This document shows positions 34,834-43,411 of a stretch of 64,000 nt of DNA, piece after piece. The position numbers were made by a program, and so were the translations under genes. Source of the stretch: an uncultured Cetobacterium sp. (GTDB taxonomy: Bacteria; Fusobacteriota; Fusobacteriia; Fusobacteriales; Fusobacteriaceae). Below the pieces are notes generated by a model. It had not been told where the DNA came from. It did no database searches and saw only the letters and a program-made list of their open reading frames with translations. How positions within the stretch are numbered: the first letter of the stretch is position 1; every line of letters starts with the position of its first letter. The stretch is from assembly GCA_934085975.1 (NCBI GenBank), contig CAKOHT010000001.1, positions 62,001 to 126,000 of the forward strand, read 5' to 3'.

Positions 34834-35487
34834 CTAGTCCTCCATTTTAAAAGCTTCTTTGTATGTTTCCAGAAGTTCTCCTTCCGAAATAACCCCGTAA
34901 ATTTCATAAGGCCATTTAGATTCTAACTTCTTTTTTAATTGATTGATATCTTTTTCAACTACTAAGTACTTATCCTCTATATCTCTAAGTTTTTCTCTCA
35001 CTGGTTGCAGCTTATAGATTATATCAAATTGCTCCTCCTCTTGTATAGTATCTTTTAATAAGTTTTCTAAATTTTGCTCCTCTGTCGCCAATTGATTATA
35101 TCTAGTAAATACTTTCTCCTTTTTATCTAACAATCTATCTAAATTATATTTAAAAAATTTTTTTACAACTGTAGCTCCTGATTTCCCTTCTAACTCCCCC
35201 CTTTTTTTCAGATATTCCTGGATTTTTTCAAAAGATAAATTATTTTTTTTCCTTATCTCTTCTATCATTTCCTTAAAGGAGTTGAATTCTTCCTCATTCA
35301 TTTTATCCATTTTCATCTCTAAAAGGGCACCATATATTTTTTCATATGGCAATAAAACTTTTTCTTTCAAAATCTCTTCACCTGAAATATCACCCATTTC
35401 TCTCAACTTATCTAACTGGATTGAAGTAATTTTTAAAACCGTTAAAACTATTTCTTGAGCATAACTTATAAACTCATCTTTTCTCAT
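34834..35487 (-). CDS. Hypothetical coiled-coil protein
   Basis: 217 residues, no recognised family. It is highly charged (Lys/Glu) and almost wholly helical by appearance. The second half (about 125-195) has heptad-like Leu/Ile spacing ([34 protein letters not shown]) suggestive of a coiled coil. It has no signal peptide, membrane segment or Cys. ATG at 35487 is chosen because GGAAGGAG lies upstream and the codon overlaps the TAA of the flavoprotein gene, implying coupled translation. Composition matches the neighbourhood. Function unknown. Confidence 0.75.
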   Translation of the reverse strand: MRKDEFISYAQEIVLTVLKITSIQLDKLREMGDISGEEILKEKVLLPYEKIYGALLEMKMDKMNEEEFNSFKEMIEEIRKKNNLSFEKIQEYLKKRGELEGKSGATVVKKFFKYNLDRLLDKKEKVFTRYNQLATEEQNLENLLKDTIQEEEQFDIIYKLQPVREKLRDIEDKYLVVEKDINQLKKKLESKWPYEIYGVISEGELLETYKEAFKMED

Positions 35488-36722
35488 TATTCTCTCTCCT
35501 TCCTTCCCATAGATTTTCCAGCTAAAACTCCCATGGAACACGCCGCTTGAATATTGTATCCTCCAGTATCTCCATCAATATCTAAAATTTCACCAACTAA
35601 ATATAGTCGCTCCAACTTTTTTGATTCCAAAGTTTTACTGTTTACTTCATCTAATGAGACTCCTCCTCTTGTTACCATAGCTACCTCAAATCCTCCAACT
35701 TTTGTTATCTCCATCCTATTTGAAGTCAATAGCTTAATTAAGCTCTCTCTTTTTTCTCTTGAAAGCTCTGCCAATTTTAATTCTCCATCTACATTTACAA
35801 CAGATAGTATTGTTTTTACAAATCTTTCTGGTAAAAAATATTGTGCCAAAAATTTTTTTATTGTTTTTTTCCCATTTCTATTCGTCTCTTCAATTAATTC
35901 TTTATTCAAATCTACATATTCTTTTCCAACATAATTTATTTCTAACTGACTTCCATTTTCAACAAATCTTGAATTATCTAGTATAGCTGGTCCACTAAAA
36001 TTCGTATGTGTCAACAACACCGCTCCATTTTTCTCTATAATTTTTTTATTTTCTCTCCAGATAGCGACCCTAACATTTTGAAAACTTATTCCAGAAAGTT
36101 CTTGAAAAATGTAATCTCTTACATATATAGGAGTCAGTGCTGGTTTTGGTGGTATAATTTTATGACCAAATTCTTTTGCTATCACATAACCATCACCTGT
36201 AGTCCCAACTTCAGGATAGGATTTTCCACCAGTTGCCAAAACTAAGTTATCACAATTATATACCCCTCTATCTGTAAAAATAGAAAATATACCTAATTTT
36301 TTTTGAATTTTTTCTATTTTTGTACTTACCATTATTTCAATATTCAAACTCAACATCTTCTTTTTCAAAAGCTCTACTACATCTAAAGAACTAAATGTTT
36401 CTGGAAAATACTTTCCAGTTTCTTCCACTAGAACTAAAGGTAATCCATTCTCTCTAAAAAAATTTTTCAACATTTCTGGTGAATATCTATTCAAAGAATC
36501 TTTTAAAAATTTTCCATTTTTTCCATATTTATCAAAAAATTCTTTTGGTTTTCCAGTGTGAGTCAAATTACATTTTCCACTTCCCGCGATCAATATTTTG
36601 TTCCCTATACGTTTATTTTTCTCTAAAAGTGCTACTTTAAAACCTCTTTCTGCTGCTGTTATAGCTGTGAATATTCCACCTGGACCTCCCCCAACCACAA
36701 TTACATCAAAATTATTCATCAT
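35487..36722 (-). CDS. HI0933/YhiN-family FAD-dependent oxidoreductase
   Basis: 411 residues. The N-terminal dinucleotide fold reads VIVVGGGPGGIFTAITAAERG in parts (VGGGPGGIFTA, 10-20), followed by KILIAGSGKCNLTH (about 46-59), typical of the YhiN/HI0933 group. LVLATGGKSYPEVGTTGDGY in parts (ATGGKSYPEVG near 165) and the C-terminal VTRGGVSLDEV and LVGEILDIDGDTGGYNIQAA in parts (GEILDIDGDTGGYN) complete the FAD site. The physiological substrate of the family is not established. Two adjacent ATG codons (36722 and 36719) are both possible starts; GGAG is better spaced for the second. The start overlaps the stop of the upstream methyltransferase. Confidence 0.88.
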   Translation of the reverse strand: MMNNFDVIVVGGGPGGIFTAITAAERGFKVALLEKNKRIGNKILIAGSGKCNLTHTGKPKEFFDKYGKNGKFLKDSLNRYSPEMLKNFFRENGLPLVLVEETGKYFPETFSSLDVVELLKKKMLSLNIEIMVSTKIEKIQKKLGIFSIFTDRGVYNCDNLVLATGGKSYPEVGTTGDGYVIAKEFGHKIIPPKPALTPIYVRDYIFQELSGISFQNVRVAIWRENKKIIEKNGAVLLTHTNFSGPAILDNSRFVENGSQLEINYVGKEYVDLNKELIEETNRNGKKTIKKFLAQYFLPERFVKTILSVVNVDGELKLAELSREKRESLIKLLTSNRMEITKVGGFEVAMVTRGGVSLDEVNSKTLESKKLERLYLVGEILDIDGDTGGYNIQAACSMGVLAGKSMGRKERE

Positions 36723-37855
36723 TTAGCTCCATAGTATTGATAGTAGTGACATTTTATTCCCCCATTATATAATTTTCTATTTTTTGTAGCTTTCTTTCCA
36801 AAAACCTCTTCAAAATTTTCGTAAGAAGTGATTATATAGTAAGACCATTTCGGAAATCTCATTCTAAAAATATCTCCCATAAGCCCATATAATCTTTCCA
36901 CAGCAACATCATCTAATAATCGATCTCCGTATGGAGGATTTACTATTATACACCCTTTTTCTGCCATTGTTTCTAACTCCAAGAAGTTCATACATTTTAA
37001 TTCAATTTCCTCATCTACTCCAGCTCTCAAAGCATTGGATTTTGCTATCTCTATAGTTTCAGTATCTATATCAGAAGCGTATATTTTTACCTCTTTATCA
37101 TAATCTTCTCTCGAAAAAGCCTCATCTCTTAAATCAATCCATAAATTTTCTGGTATGAGACTCCATTTTTCAGATGCAAAATTTCTATTGACTCCTGGCG
37201 CTATATTTCTCGCTATCATAGCCGCCTCTATTGCAATGGTTCCTGTTCCACACATTGGGTCTAACAATGGTCTTTCTCCGCCTTTCCACCGACTTAACAA
37301 TACCAATGCAGCCGCCATTGTCTCCTTCAAAGGTGCTTCATTTATTAAATTCCTGTATCCTCTTTTATGTAATCCCTCTCCACTTGTATCAATCATAACT
37401 AAAAAAATGTCGTTATGTGCTTGAATTTTCACTCTGTAATGAGCTCCTGTTTCTACAAGTTTTTCCGTTTGATAAGCTACTTTAAGCCTTTCAACTATCG
37501 CTTTTTTTACAATTTTTTGAATATCAGACTTTGAAAAAAGTTTACATTTTACTGAACTTACCCAACTTATTGGAAACTCTCCATCTATTGAAATTATATT
37601 CTCCCAAGGTAGCCTCTTAATATTTTCAAATAGATTATCAAAAGTTAATGCCTTAAACTCACCCATCTTTATAAAAACTCTATCAGCACATCTTAAATGT
37701 AAATTAGCTTCTACAATATCCTGCTCATTTCCATCAAATTCAACTCTTCCATTAAACGCTTCAATATTTTCAAACCCTAACTCTTTACACTCATCTTTAA
37801 CAATACTTTCTAATCCCATTGTTGTTGATGCTATCAACCTAAACTTTTTACTCAT
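36719..37855 (-). CDS. THUMP-domain rRNA (guanine-N2) methyltransferase, YpsC/RlmL-N type
   Basis: 378 residues. An N-terminal THUMP RNA-binding domain (about 45-160, with LHLRCADRVFIKMGEF) is followed by a Rossmann methyltransferase. Motifs are LLDPMCGTGTIAIEAAMIARN in parts (DPMCGTGTIAIEA, about 199-211), YASDIDTETIEIAKSNALRAG in parts (ASDIDTETIEIA) and catalytic NPPYGDRL (about 307-314). This is the length and layout of stand-alone homologues of the N-terminal half of E. coli RlmL, which makes m2G2445 in 23S rRNA. The target here is inferred by family. AGGAGT lies upstream. Confidence 0.9.
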   Translation of the reverse strand: MSKKFRLIASTTMGLESIVKDECKELGFENIEAFNGRVEFDGNEQDIVEANLHLRCADRVFIKMGEFKALTFDNLFENIKRLPWENIISIDGEFPISWVSSVKCKLFSKSDIQKIVKKAIVERLKVAYQTEKLVETGAHYRVKIQAHNDIFLVMIDTSGEGLHKRGYRNLINEAPLKETMAAALVLLSRWKGGERPLLDPMCGTGTIAIEAAMIARNIAPGVNRNFASEKWSLIPENLWIDLRDEAFSREDYDKEVKIYASDIDTETIEIAKSNALRAGVDEEIELKCMNFLELETMAEKGCIIVNPPYGDRLLDDVAVERLYGLMGDIFRMRFPKWSYYIITSYENFEEVFGKKATKNRKLYNGGIKCHYYQYYGAK

Positions 37856-38935
37856 CTATTCACTCCTTCTTTTTAAACGCTCTAAATATATAAATTTTAT
37901 AACTACGAACACTGGAACTCCTAAAAACATTCCTAAAGGTCCAAAAAAACTTCCACAGACCATCACTGCCACGATAGTCCAAAAACTACTCATTCCAACA
38001 GATTCCTCCATTATTTTTGGTCCAATTACAAACCCATCTACAGCCTGCCCTATCCCAATAGCTATAAAAAGATAGACTACTTTCAATGGTGCTGCCAACA
38101 AGATTAAAAATGTTGCTATTGTTCCAGCTACTATAGATCCCACATAAGGAATCATATTTCCTATTCCCACCATAACTCCACTTAAAAGAGCATATGGCAC
38201 TTTTGCTATCAAAAGTACTAAAAACACTAAAAAACCTACAACTGTAGACGTCAGTATTCTACCCAAAATATATTTTAAAAATACATCATTGACTTTTCTA
38301 ACAAATTCTACACCATATCTGGCTTTTGATTTCGTAGTAAAAAGTAATAAAATATTTTCTAAAAATTCCATAAAATACTCTTTACTATACATTAAATAAA
38401 GAGAAATAAAAACTCCAATAAAAAAATTAATTACTCCCATTAAGCTTCTTAAAACTCCAGCTCCCAACCCAAAAGCTAAATTTTTAAAATTCCCTAAATT
38501 AGTTTTTGTAAAACTTATAAGATTATTTTCTATCTCTTTAGGATCAAAAAATAATAAATTCTTTTCTTTTAAAAAATTTATTAAATACTCCGCATTTGAA
38601 GTTAAACTTGTTAACATTGTTGGAAACTTCTCCACCAAATCACTTATACTATTTATGATATTTGGTATAATAATTAAAATTAATCCAATAATGACAGCGA
38701 AAACTATTATTAAACTTATCCCAATTGATAACGATCTTCTCATTCTAACCTTATTTTCAAGTATTTTTACAAGTGGGCTAACTAATACCGCTATAAAAAT
38801 AGCATATATAAATGGTGTTATTGAACTAACCATATGACCTACAATAGAAGTCAGTTCATTATTATATTGCAAAAATGTTTGAATTAATACAACAAACACT
38901 CCAACTATAAAAAGATGAAAATATTGTTTTTTCAT
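37856..38935 (-). CDS. AI-2E family transporter (YdiK/PerM-like permease)
   Basis: 359 residues, an integral membrane protein with about eight hydrophobic helices and a soluble helical segment in the middle (about 100-150). Family landmarks are the C-terminal GMIPYVGSIVAGTIA region (NMIPYVGSIVAG near 262) and VDGFVIGPKIMEESVGMSSFW in parts (FVIGPKIMEESVG near 305). Members include TqsA (autoinducer-2 export), Na+/H+ antiporters and many of unknown substrate; specificity cannot be read from sequence. GAGGAG lies upstream. It follows the NusG-II protein by about 29 bp. Confidence 0.88.
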   Translation of the reverse strand: MKKQYFHLFIVGVFVVLIQTFLQYNNELTSIVGHMVSSITPFIYAIFIAVLVSPLVKILENKVRMRRSLSIGISLIIVFAVIIGLILIIIPNIINSISDLVEKFPTMLTSLTSNAEYLINFLKEKNLLFFDPKEIENNLISFTKTNLGNFKNLAFGLGAGVLRSLMGVINFFIGVFISLYLMYSKEYFMEFLENILLLFTTKSKARYGVEFVRKVNDVFLKYILGRILTSTVVGFLVFLVLLIAKVPYALLSGVMVGIGNMIPYVGSIVAGTIATFLILLAAPLKVVYLFIAIGIGQAVDGFVIGPKIMEESVGMSSFWTIVAVMVCGSFFGPLGMFLGVPVFVVIKFIYLERLKRRSE

Positions 38936-38964
38936 AAAATCTCCTCTTCTATAAATCTAAATAT

Positions 38965-39363
38965 TCATTTTATTACAAAGTCTATATCATCTGTTTTTTC
39001 ATTTACTTTTCCAGTTACTTTAATTATCAGTCTATCGGGAACTCCAATTATAACTTCTCCCGGCTGTCCTATCCACCCCTGCTTTACATTTAGTTTCAAC
39101 GGAGAGTTTGAAGTTGTAACTCTTATTTTTTTATCTTTTATTTTTACATTAACCCCACCTATATCGGTCGGAACAAAAATATCTTTTTCCTCTACCTGCA
39201 ATGGGTATACATATTTCAATTGATTATTCACATAGACCTCAGCACTAGCAGCATCTGTTGCTTTAAACTTTGTTATTTGAAATCCTAACACAACAAATAG
39301 ACCAATCAATACTATATAAACTACTATATCCCCTTTTCTAAAATATTTTTTTTTCTTTTTCAC
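38965..39363 (-). CDS. Stand-alone NusG domain II protein with membrane anchor
   Basis: 132 residues. A run of Lys residues is followed by one membrane segment (about 13-31, IVVYIVLIGLFVVLGFQI), and then an extracytoplasmic beta-rich domain like NusG domain II: AEVYVNNQLKYVYPL, VNVKIKDKKIRVTTSNSPLK in parts (GGVNVKIKDKKIRV), GWIGQPGEVIIGVPDRLIIKV in parts (IGQPGEVIIGVPDRLII). This architecture is known in Firmicutes and Fusobacteria; its role is unknown and it is unrelated in function to NusG. GTG at 39363 is preferred because AGGTG is well spaced; GTG at 39369 is an alternative. It directly follows psd. Confidence 0.82.
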   Translation of the reverse strand: MKKKKKYFRKGDIVVYIVLIGLFVVLGFQITKFKATDAASAEVYVNNQLKYVYPLQVEEKDIFVPTDIGGVNVKIKDKKIRVTTSNSPLKLNVKQGWIGQPGEVIIGVPDRLIIKVTGKVNEKTDDIDFVIK

Positions 39364-39371
39364 AAACACAC

Positions 39372-40271
39372 CTACTTAGCTTTTCCTATTTTTTCACCCA
39401 TGTACACTTTAGTTTCTATCCCTTTACTACTATTTTCTAAAATATCCCTATCAAATTCCACTTTATCTTTCTGAAAAAGTAAAACACATGAAGAGCCTCC
39501 AAAGAAAAAATATCCTTTTTCTTCACCTTTTTTTATCAACGTATTTGGCTTGTATGTTTGCTTTATTCCACCTACCATTGTAGCGCCAATTTCACTTAAA
39601 ACTATTTCTCCAAATTTTTTAGTCTTTAAGACTGAAATCTCTCTTTTATTCTCACAATAAACTCTAAAATTCTTTTTTATTGCATAAGGTGATACAGAGT
39701 AATAGTACCCATCAATTAACTTAGACTCACCTATTATTCCTTCTGCTGGAAAATGAAATCTATGATAATCAACTGGTGCCAATCTTATAATCACTATTGT
39801 TCCATCTTGAAATTTTTTAGCTTCCTCTTTATCCATTAAAAACTCTTCTAATGTAAATTCATCTCCCTTTAGAAAAAATTTTGTTGTTTCTTTTAAATCA
39901 TCAAAAACTAATATTTTTCCATCTGCTGGGGAAATCAATGAATCTTCATTGTCATCTATCTCTCTTGCTCCCTCTTTTAGCTCTCTTATAAAAAAATCAT
40001 TAAAAGATGTAAACTCTTCAATTCTTTTCTTTGATTCGTTCATGTCTATAGAGTTTTCTTCTACAAAGGGTTTTATTTTTTCTATTGATAATCTCTCTGA
40101 CATCTTTTTTCCATAATAATCTGTTAAAAATTTTTTTCTAACAACTAAATTTAGAGGTAATTTTCCTAAAGGATTATAATACAAAAATTTTAAAAATGCT
40201 TCTCCCGGTGGAATTTCTGTTTTTATTTCCCCAGTTTTTCTCTCAATATAATTAATTTTATCAAAACTCAT
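39372..40271 (-). CDS. psd: Phosphatidylserine decarboxylase proenzyme
   Basis: 299 residues. It converts phosphatidylserine (made by PssA, 29.1 kb) into phosphatidylethanolamine at the inner membrane. It is a pyruvoyl enzyme cleaved inside a Gly-Ser pair; the motif here is [11 protein letters not shown] (about 254-264), the GGSS variant of E. coli LGST. Catalytic [10 protein letters not shown] (about 113-122) and the His motif [12 protein letters not shown] (about 167-178) are present. AAGGAGT lies upstream. It is the first gene of the minus-strand run down to 33.2 kb. Confidence 0.95.
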   Translation of the reverse strand: MSFDKINYIERKTGEIKTEIPPGEAFLKFLYYNPLGKLPLNLVVRKKFLTDYYGKKMSERLSIEKIKPFVEENSIDMNESKKRIEEFTSFNDFFIRELKEGAREIDDNEDSLISPADGKILVFDDLKETTKFFLKGDEFTLEEFLMDKEEAKKFQDGTIVIIRLAPVDYHRFHFPAEGIIGESKLIDGYYYSVSPYAIKKNFRVYCENKREISVLKTKKFGEIVLSEIGATMVGGIKQTYKPNTLIKKGEEKGYFFFGGSSCVLLFQKDKVEFDRDILENSSKGIETKVYMGEKIGKAK

Positions 40272-40305
40272 ATACTTACTCCTTCTATATATTAATTTTT
40301 TATTG

Positions 40306-40311
40306 TATAAT
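40306..40311 (+). promoter_or_regulatory. Candidate -10 element for mgsA
   Basis: TATAAT lies 29 bases before the mgsA start codon, in the 68-bp gap with divergent psd. The -35 is poor, so only the -10 is supported. Confidence 0.45.
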
Positions 40312-40339
40312 AATTACAGTAAAGCTTATGGAGGTTAAA

Positions 40340-40708
40340 ATGAAAAAAATAGCATTAATCGCTCATGACAACATGAAATCAGAAATGGTTAGCTTCGCAA
40401 AAAAATATGAGCACATCTTAGCAAAATACCCTCTCGTTTCAACTGGTACAACTGGACTTAGAGTTATGGAAGCAACCAATTTAAAAATTCACCGTTTTAA
40501 ATCAGGACCAATAGGTGGTGATCAACAAATTGGTGCCGAAGTGGCTACTGATAATATCGCAGCTATTTTATTTTTTAGAGATCCTCTGACATCTCAGCCC
40601 CACGAACCAGATATATCTGCACTCATTAGAATTGCTGATGTTCATAAAGTTCCAATCGCCACAAATTTAGCTTCCGCTGAATTACTTATTATTGGTTTAA
40701 ATAAATGA
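40340..40708 (+). CDS. mgsA: Methylglyoxal synthase
   Basis: 122 residues. It turns dihydroxyacetone phosphate into methylglyoxal and phosphate, a bypass that relieves sugar-phosphate stress. Motifs are [11 protein letters not shown] near the N-terminus, [11 protein letters not shown] (phosphate binding), [13 protein letters not shown] with the catalytic Asp and [16 protein letters not shown] at 40340 is used because GGAGG lies just upstream; an in-frame ATG at 40328 would put that Shine-Dalgarno inside the gene. It is monocistronic, ending at a bidirectional hairpin. Confidence 0.96.
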   Translation: MKKIALIAHDNMKSEMVSFAKKYEHILAKYPLVSTGTTGLRVMEATNLKIHRFKSGPIGGDQQIGAEVATDNIAAILFFRDPLTSQPHEPDISALIRIADVHKVPIATNLASAELLIIGLNK

Positions 40709-40712
40709 CTAT

Positions 40713-40739
40713 AATAGGCTGACAATAAGTCAGCCTATT
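40713..40739. terminator. Bidirectional terminator between mgsA and pncB
   Basis: AATAGGCTGAC (40713-40723) pairs perfectly with GTCAGCCTATT (40729-40739) around a 5-base loop, with a T run on the plus side. Confidence 0.9.
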
Positions 40740-40741
40740 TT

Positions 40742-42250
40742 TTAATTTATTTGGCTTTTTATCTCTTTAATAAGAGTATATTTTAACTCAAGTAAATCAT
40801 TGGACAAGTCTACCTTATATTGATGCGGATTTTCCAACCTTTTTCTTTCTTCTGATACTTTACTTAATGAATCTAAATAGTACTCTCTAGAATTCAAAAC
40901 ATTCCTAAGTTCAGCACTTTCTTTCATTACCACACCATTTTTTACAAATTCACGTGTTATCTTTTTATAGGTATATTCTCCACATCTTAATAAGCTCGAC
41001 TTAAATTCATATTTTTCATCTCTAATTAATAAATCGTCTCCTTTTAATAATTTATTTTTATCGGAGTCCTCATTCACAAGAGTTATTAGGTCAGCATATG
41101 CAAATCCCTCTTTATCATAAATTCTATAGACCTCTTTGAAGCCCGGATTTGAAATTTTTATGACATCCTCCGAAAGTTTTATAACAGGTTTGTAGTCAAT
41201 TTCTACAATCTTATAAACCCCTCCAAAACACGGGTTAGATTTGCTCACGGCAATAGCATCTCCTACGCCAAAAATATCCACACAAGCACCTTGCTCTTTT
41301 AGAGATTTTATCAGAGCCTCATTTAAAGAGTTTGTTAAAAATATCTTTGCTTTTTTTAAACCTGCAGCATCCAACTCTTTTCTACATTTTTTTGATAAGT
41401 ATGCCAAATCACCAGAATCGATTCTAACTCCATAATTTCCTCTGTATGAATCATCTATTCCATTATCTTTAAAACTTTGAATTGCATTTTTTAAACCTAT
41501 TCCCAACGTATTATATGTATCTATCAATAAAATTAAAGAATTTGCTTTTCTTTCTCTTCTATATTTTATGAAAGTATCAAACGCTTTTTTTTCGGCCAAA
41601 GCTCCAACACCAAAAGCTTGTATAAATGAGTGTGCCATTGTTCCAACACTGGGAACACCATATTTATACTCTGTAACTATATTAGAGTGTGATAAACATC
41701 CTCCTATTATCGAGGCTTTTGTTCCCGATACCGCACTGTCAAATCCGTGTGCTCTTCTGCTTCCAAACGAACTAACTGGAATTGGGTAAGCTGCTCTTGT
41801 TATTCTAGAGGCTTTTGTTGCTATAGCTAGTTGCATATTCATTAAATTCAAAATTGGCGTTTCTAAAATTTTAGCTTGAATTAGAGGAGCTTTTATTGAA
41901 ATTATAGGTTCATTTGGATATGCAATTTCTCCATCTCTCATAGCATAAATATCTCCTGTAAACTTCATTTTTACTAAATATTCTAACAGATGCTCCTCCT
42001 CTATTATTTTAGAAAAATACTCTCTTTTTTCATTTTCAGTGGTTTCATTCAAAATTTCAATCAACTCAATTACTTCTTGAACTCCCGATACAACAGCAAA
42101 ACCGCCATCTTCAGTTTTTCTAAAGTACATATCAAATATGGCTTCCTTCTCTTCCATACCTTCCATTAAAAATATATCACTCTCTGTATACTGATACCTA
42201 TCCGAATTAATAACTTTTGCAAAATCTGTTAAAATCCTTTCTCTCCCCAT
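40742..42250 (-). CDS. pncB: Nicotinate phosphoribosyltransferase
   Basis: 502 residues. It joins nicotinate and PRPP to nicotinate mononucleotide with ATP use, feeding NadD (13.8 kb). Motifs are NSDRYQYTESD near the N-terminus, SFGSRRAHGFDSAV (about 160-173), whose His is the site of autophosphorylation in the family, DTYNTLGIG and RIDSGDLAYLSKK (about 275-287), and GVGDAIAVSKSNPCFGGVYK in parts (DIFGVGDAIA). ATG at 42250 is preferred because GAGG lies six bases upstream; an ATG five codons earlier overlaps it. Confidence 0.94.
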   Translation of the reverse strand: MGRERILTDFAKVINSDRYQYTESDIFLMEGMEEKEAIFDMYFRKTEDGGFAVVSGVQEVIELIEILNETTENEKREYFSKIIEEEHLLEYLVKMKFTGDIYAMRDGEIAYPNEPIISIKAPLIQAKILETPILNLMNMQLAIATKASRITRAAYPIPVSSFGSRRAHGFDSAVSGTKASIIGGCLSHSNIVTEYKYGVPSVGTMAHSFIQAFGVGALAEKKAFDTFIKYRRERKANSLILLIDTYNTLGIGLKNAIQSFKDNGIDDSYRGNYGVRIDSGDLAYLSKKCRKELDAAGLKKAKIFLTNSLNEALIKSLKEQGACVDIFGVGDAIAVSKSNPCFGGVYKIVEIDYKPVIKLSEDVIKISNPGFKEVYRIYDKEGFAYADLITLVNEDSDKNKLLKGDDLLIRDEKYEFKSSLLRCGEYTYKKITREFVKNGVVMKESAELRNVLNSREYYLDSLSKVSEERKRLENPHQYKVDLSNDLLELKYTLIKEIKSQIN

Positions 42251-42308
42251 ATTGTACCTCTTCATAAAATATTTATTTTTAATTTTCTCAATAATTATAT
42301 CATTTTTA

Positions 42309-42317
42309 TGGTATAAT
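42309..42317 (+). promoter_or_regulatory. Extended -10 promoter for dtd
   Basis: TGGTATAAT gives an extended -10 (TATAAT at 42312-42317), 31 bases before the ATG, with no convincing -35. Confidence 0.6.
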
Positions 42318-42347
42318 TAGCAATAAAAATAGAAAAGGAGTTGCTTT

Positions 42348-42794
42348 ATGAGAGCTGTTATACAGAGAGTTAAACGTGCCAGCGTGACAGTTGATAATCA
42401 AATAACTGGAGAGATTAAACAAGGGTTTCTTGTTCTTTTAGGAGTTACCCATACAGATACCGAAAAAGAGGTCGATTGGTTAGCAAAAAAAATTACTGAT
42501 TTAAGAGTTTTTAATGACTCTGAAGATAAAATGAATTTAGGACTAAAAGATGTCAATGGTGAACTTTTAATTATTTCTCAGTTCACTCTATATGGAAACT
42601 GTATCAAAGGGCGTCGTCCTGCTTTTATTGATGCTGCTAAACCAGATTTAGCAAATGATCTGTATGAAAAATTTCTAAAAAAATGTAAAGATTTTGGATT
42701 TAAAACTGAAGCTGGTATTTTTGGAGCTGATATGAAGGTTGATCTTCTAAATGATGGTCCCGTTACTTTAATTATAGATACCGAGCAAAGGTAA
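42348..42794 (+). CDS. dtd: D-aminoacyl-tRNA deacylase
   Basis: 148 residues. It removes D-amino acids (and glycine mischarged on tRNA-Ala) from tRNA. The family motifs SQFTLYG (about 77-83) and the cross-subunit Gly-cisPro motif NDGPVT (about 135-140) are both intact. The N-terminus MRAVIQRVKRASV is typical. AAAGGAG lies upstream. It is monocistronic, bounded by the hairpin at 42798-42837. Confidence 0.96.
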   Translation: MRAVIQRVKRASVTVDNQITGEIKQGFLVLLGVTHTDTEKEVDWLAKKITDLRVFNDSEDKMNLGLKDVNGELLIISQFTLYGNCIKGRRPAFIDAAKPDLANDLYEKFLKKCKDFGFKTEAGIFGADMKVDLLNDGPVTLIIDTEQR

Positions 42795-42797
42795 AAA

Positions 42798-42837
42798 AAG
42801 AAGATCAAATTTCCCTAAGCAGGAAACTGATCTTCTT
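42798..42837. terminator. Bidirectional terminator between dtd and tpx
   Basis: AAGAAGATCA pairs with TGATCTTCTT, with an inner TTTCC/GGAAA helix. A and T rich flanks allow use from both sides. Confidence 0.88.
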
Positions 42838-42847
42838 CATTATTTTA

Positions 42848-43354
42848 TTATAACTTTTTTAATGCTTCTAAAGCAGCGTCATAATTAGGCTCTTCTGTAA
42901 TCTCTTTCAAATACTCAGTATAAGCAACTTTTCCTGCCTTATCTACGATAATTACAGCTCTTGAAGTTAATCCAAGCTCTTTTATATATAGCCCATAGTT
43001 ATGAGAAAACTCTCTATCTTTATAATCTGAAGTCGTCATTGCATTTTTAATATCTTTAGCCCCACAGAATCTGCTTAATGCAAAAGGTAAGTCCATAGAA
43101 ACTGTTAAAATAACAACATCCTCTAATTTCGTAGCCTCTTTATTAAATCTAATTGTTTGTAATTCGCAAACAGGTGTATCTATTGATGGCATAGCTGAAA
43201 TAACTACAGTTTTTCCTTTTAAATCATTTAAAGAAAGAGGTGATAGATCAGTTTTTGTAACAGTAAAGTTAGGAGCAACATCTCCAACAACAATCTCTTT
43301 TCCTACTAATGTTAAAGGACTTCCACCAAATGTAATAACGTCTTTTCTTTCCAT
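42848..43354 (-). CDS. tpx: Thiol peroxidase (atypical 2-Cys peroxiredoxin)
   Basis: 168 residues. It reduces hydroperoxides using thioredoxin. The peroxidatic Cys is Cys63 in PSIDTPVCELQ, and the resolving Cys is Cys97 in SRFCGAKD; their 34-residue spacing is standard for Tpx. N-terminal VITFGGSPLTLVGK is also typical. AGGAGG lies upstream. It has its own promoter inside the end of the preceding gene, so it can be induced separately. With sodC it forms the oxidative defence in this window. Confidence 0.96.
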   Translation of the reverse strand: MERKDVITFGGSPLTLVGKEIVVGDVAPNFTVTKTDLSPLSLNDLKGKTVVISAMPSIDTPVCELQTIRFNKEATKLEDVVILTVSMDLPFALSRFCGAKDIKNAMTTSDYKDREFSHNYGLYIKELGLTSRAVIIVDKAGKVAYTEYLKEITEEPNYDAALEALKKL

Positions 43355-43382
43355 AATAAAACCTCCTAATTTTTGTATCTAA

Positions 43383-43411
43383 ATTATACTTTTTTAGTGT
43401 ATAAAATGCAA
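43383..43411 (-). promoter_or_regulatory. tpx promoter
   Basis: Minus-strand TTGCAT (43406-43411) and TATAAT (43383-43388) are 17 bp apart. Most of it lies within the last codons of the upstream FMN-enzyme gene. The hexamers are identical to those of the dnaG promoter. Confidence 0.8.
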
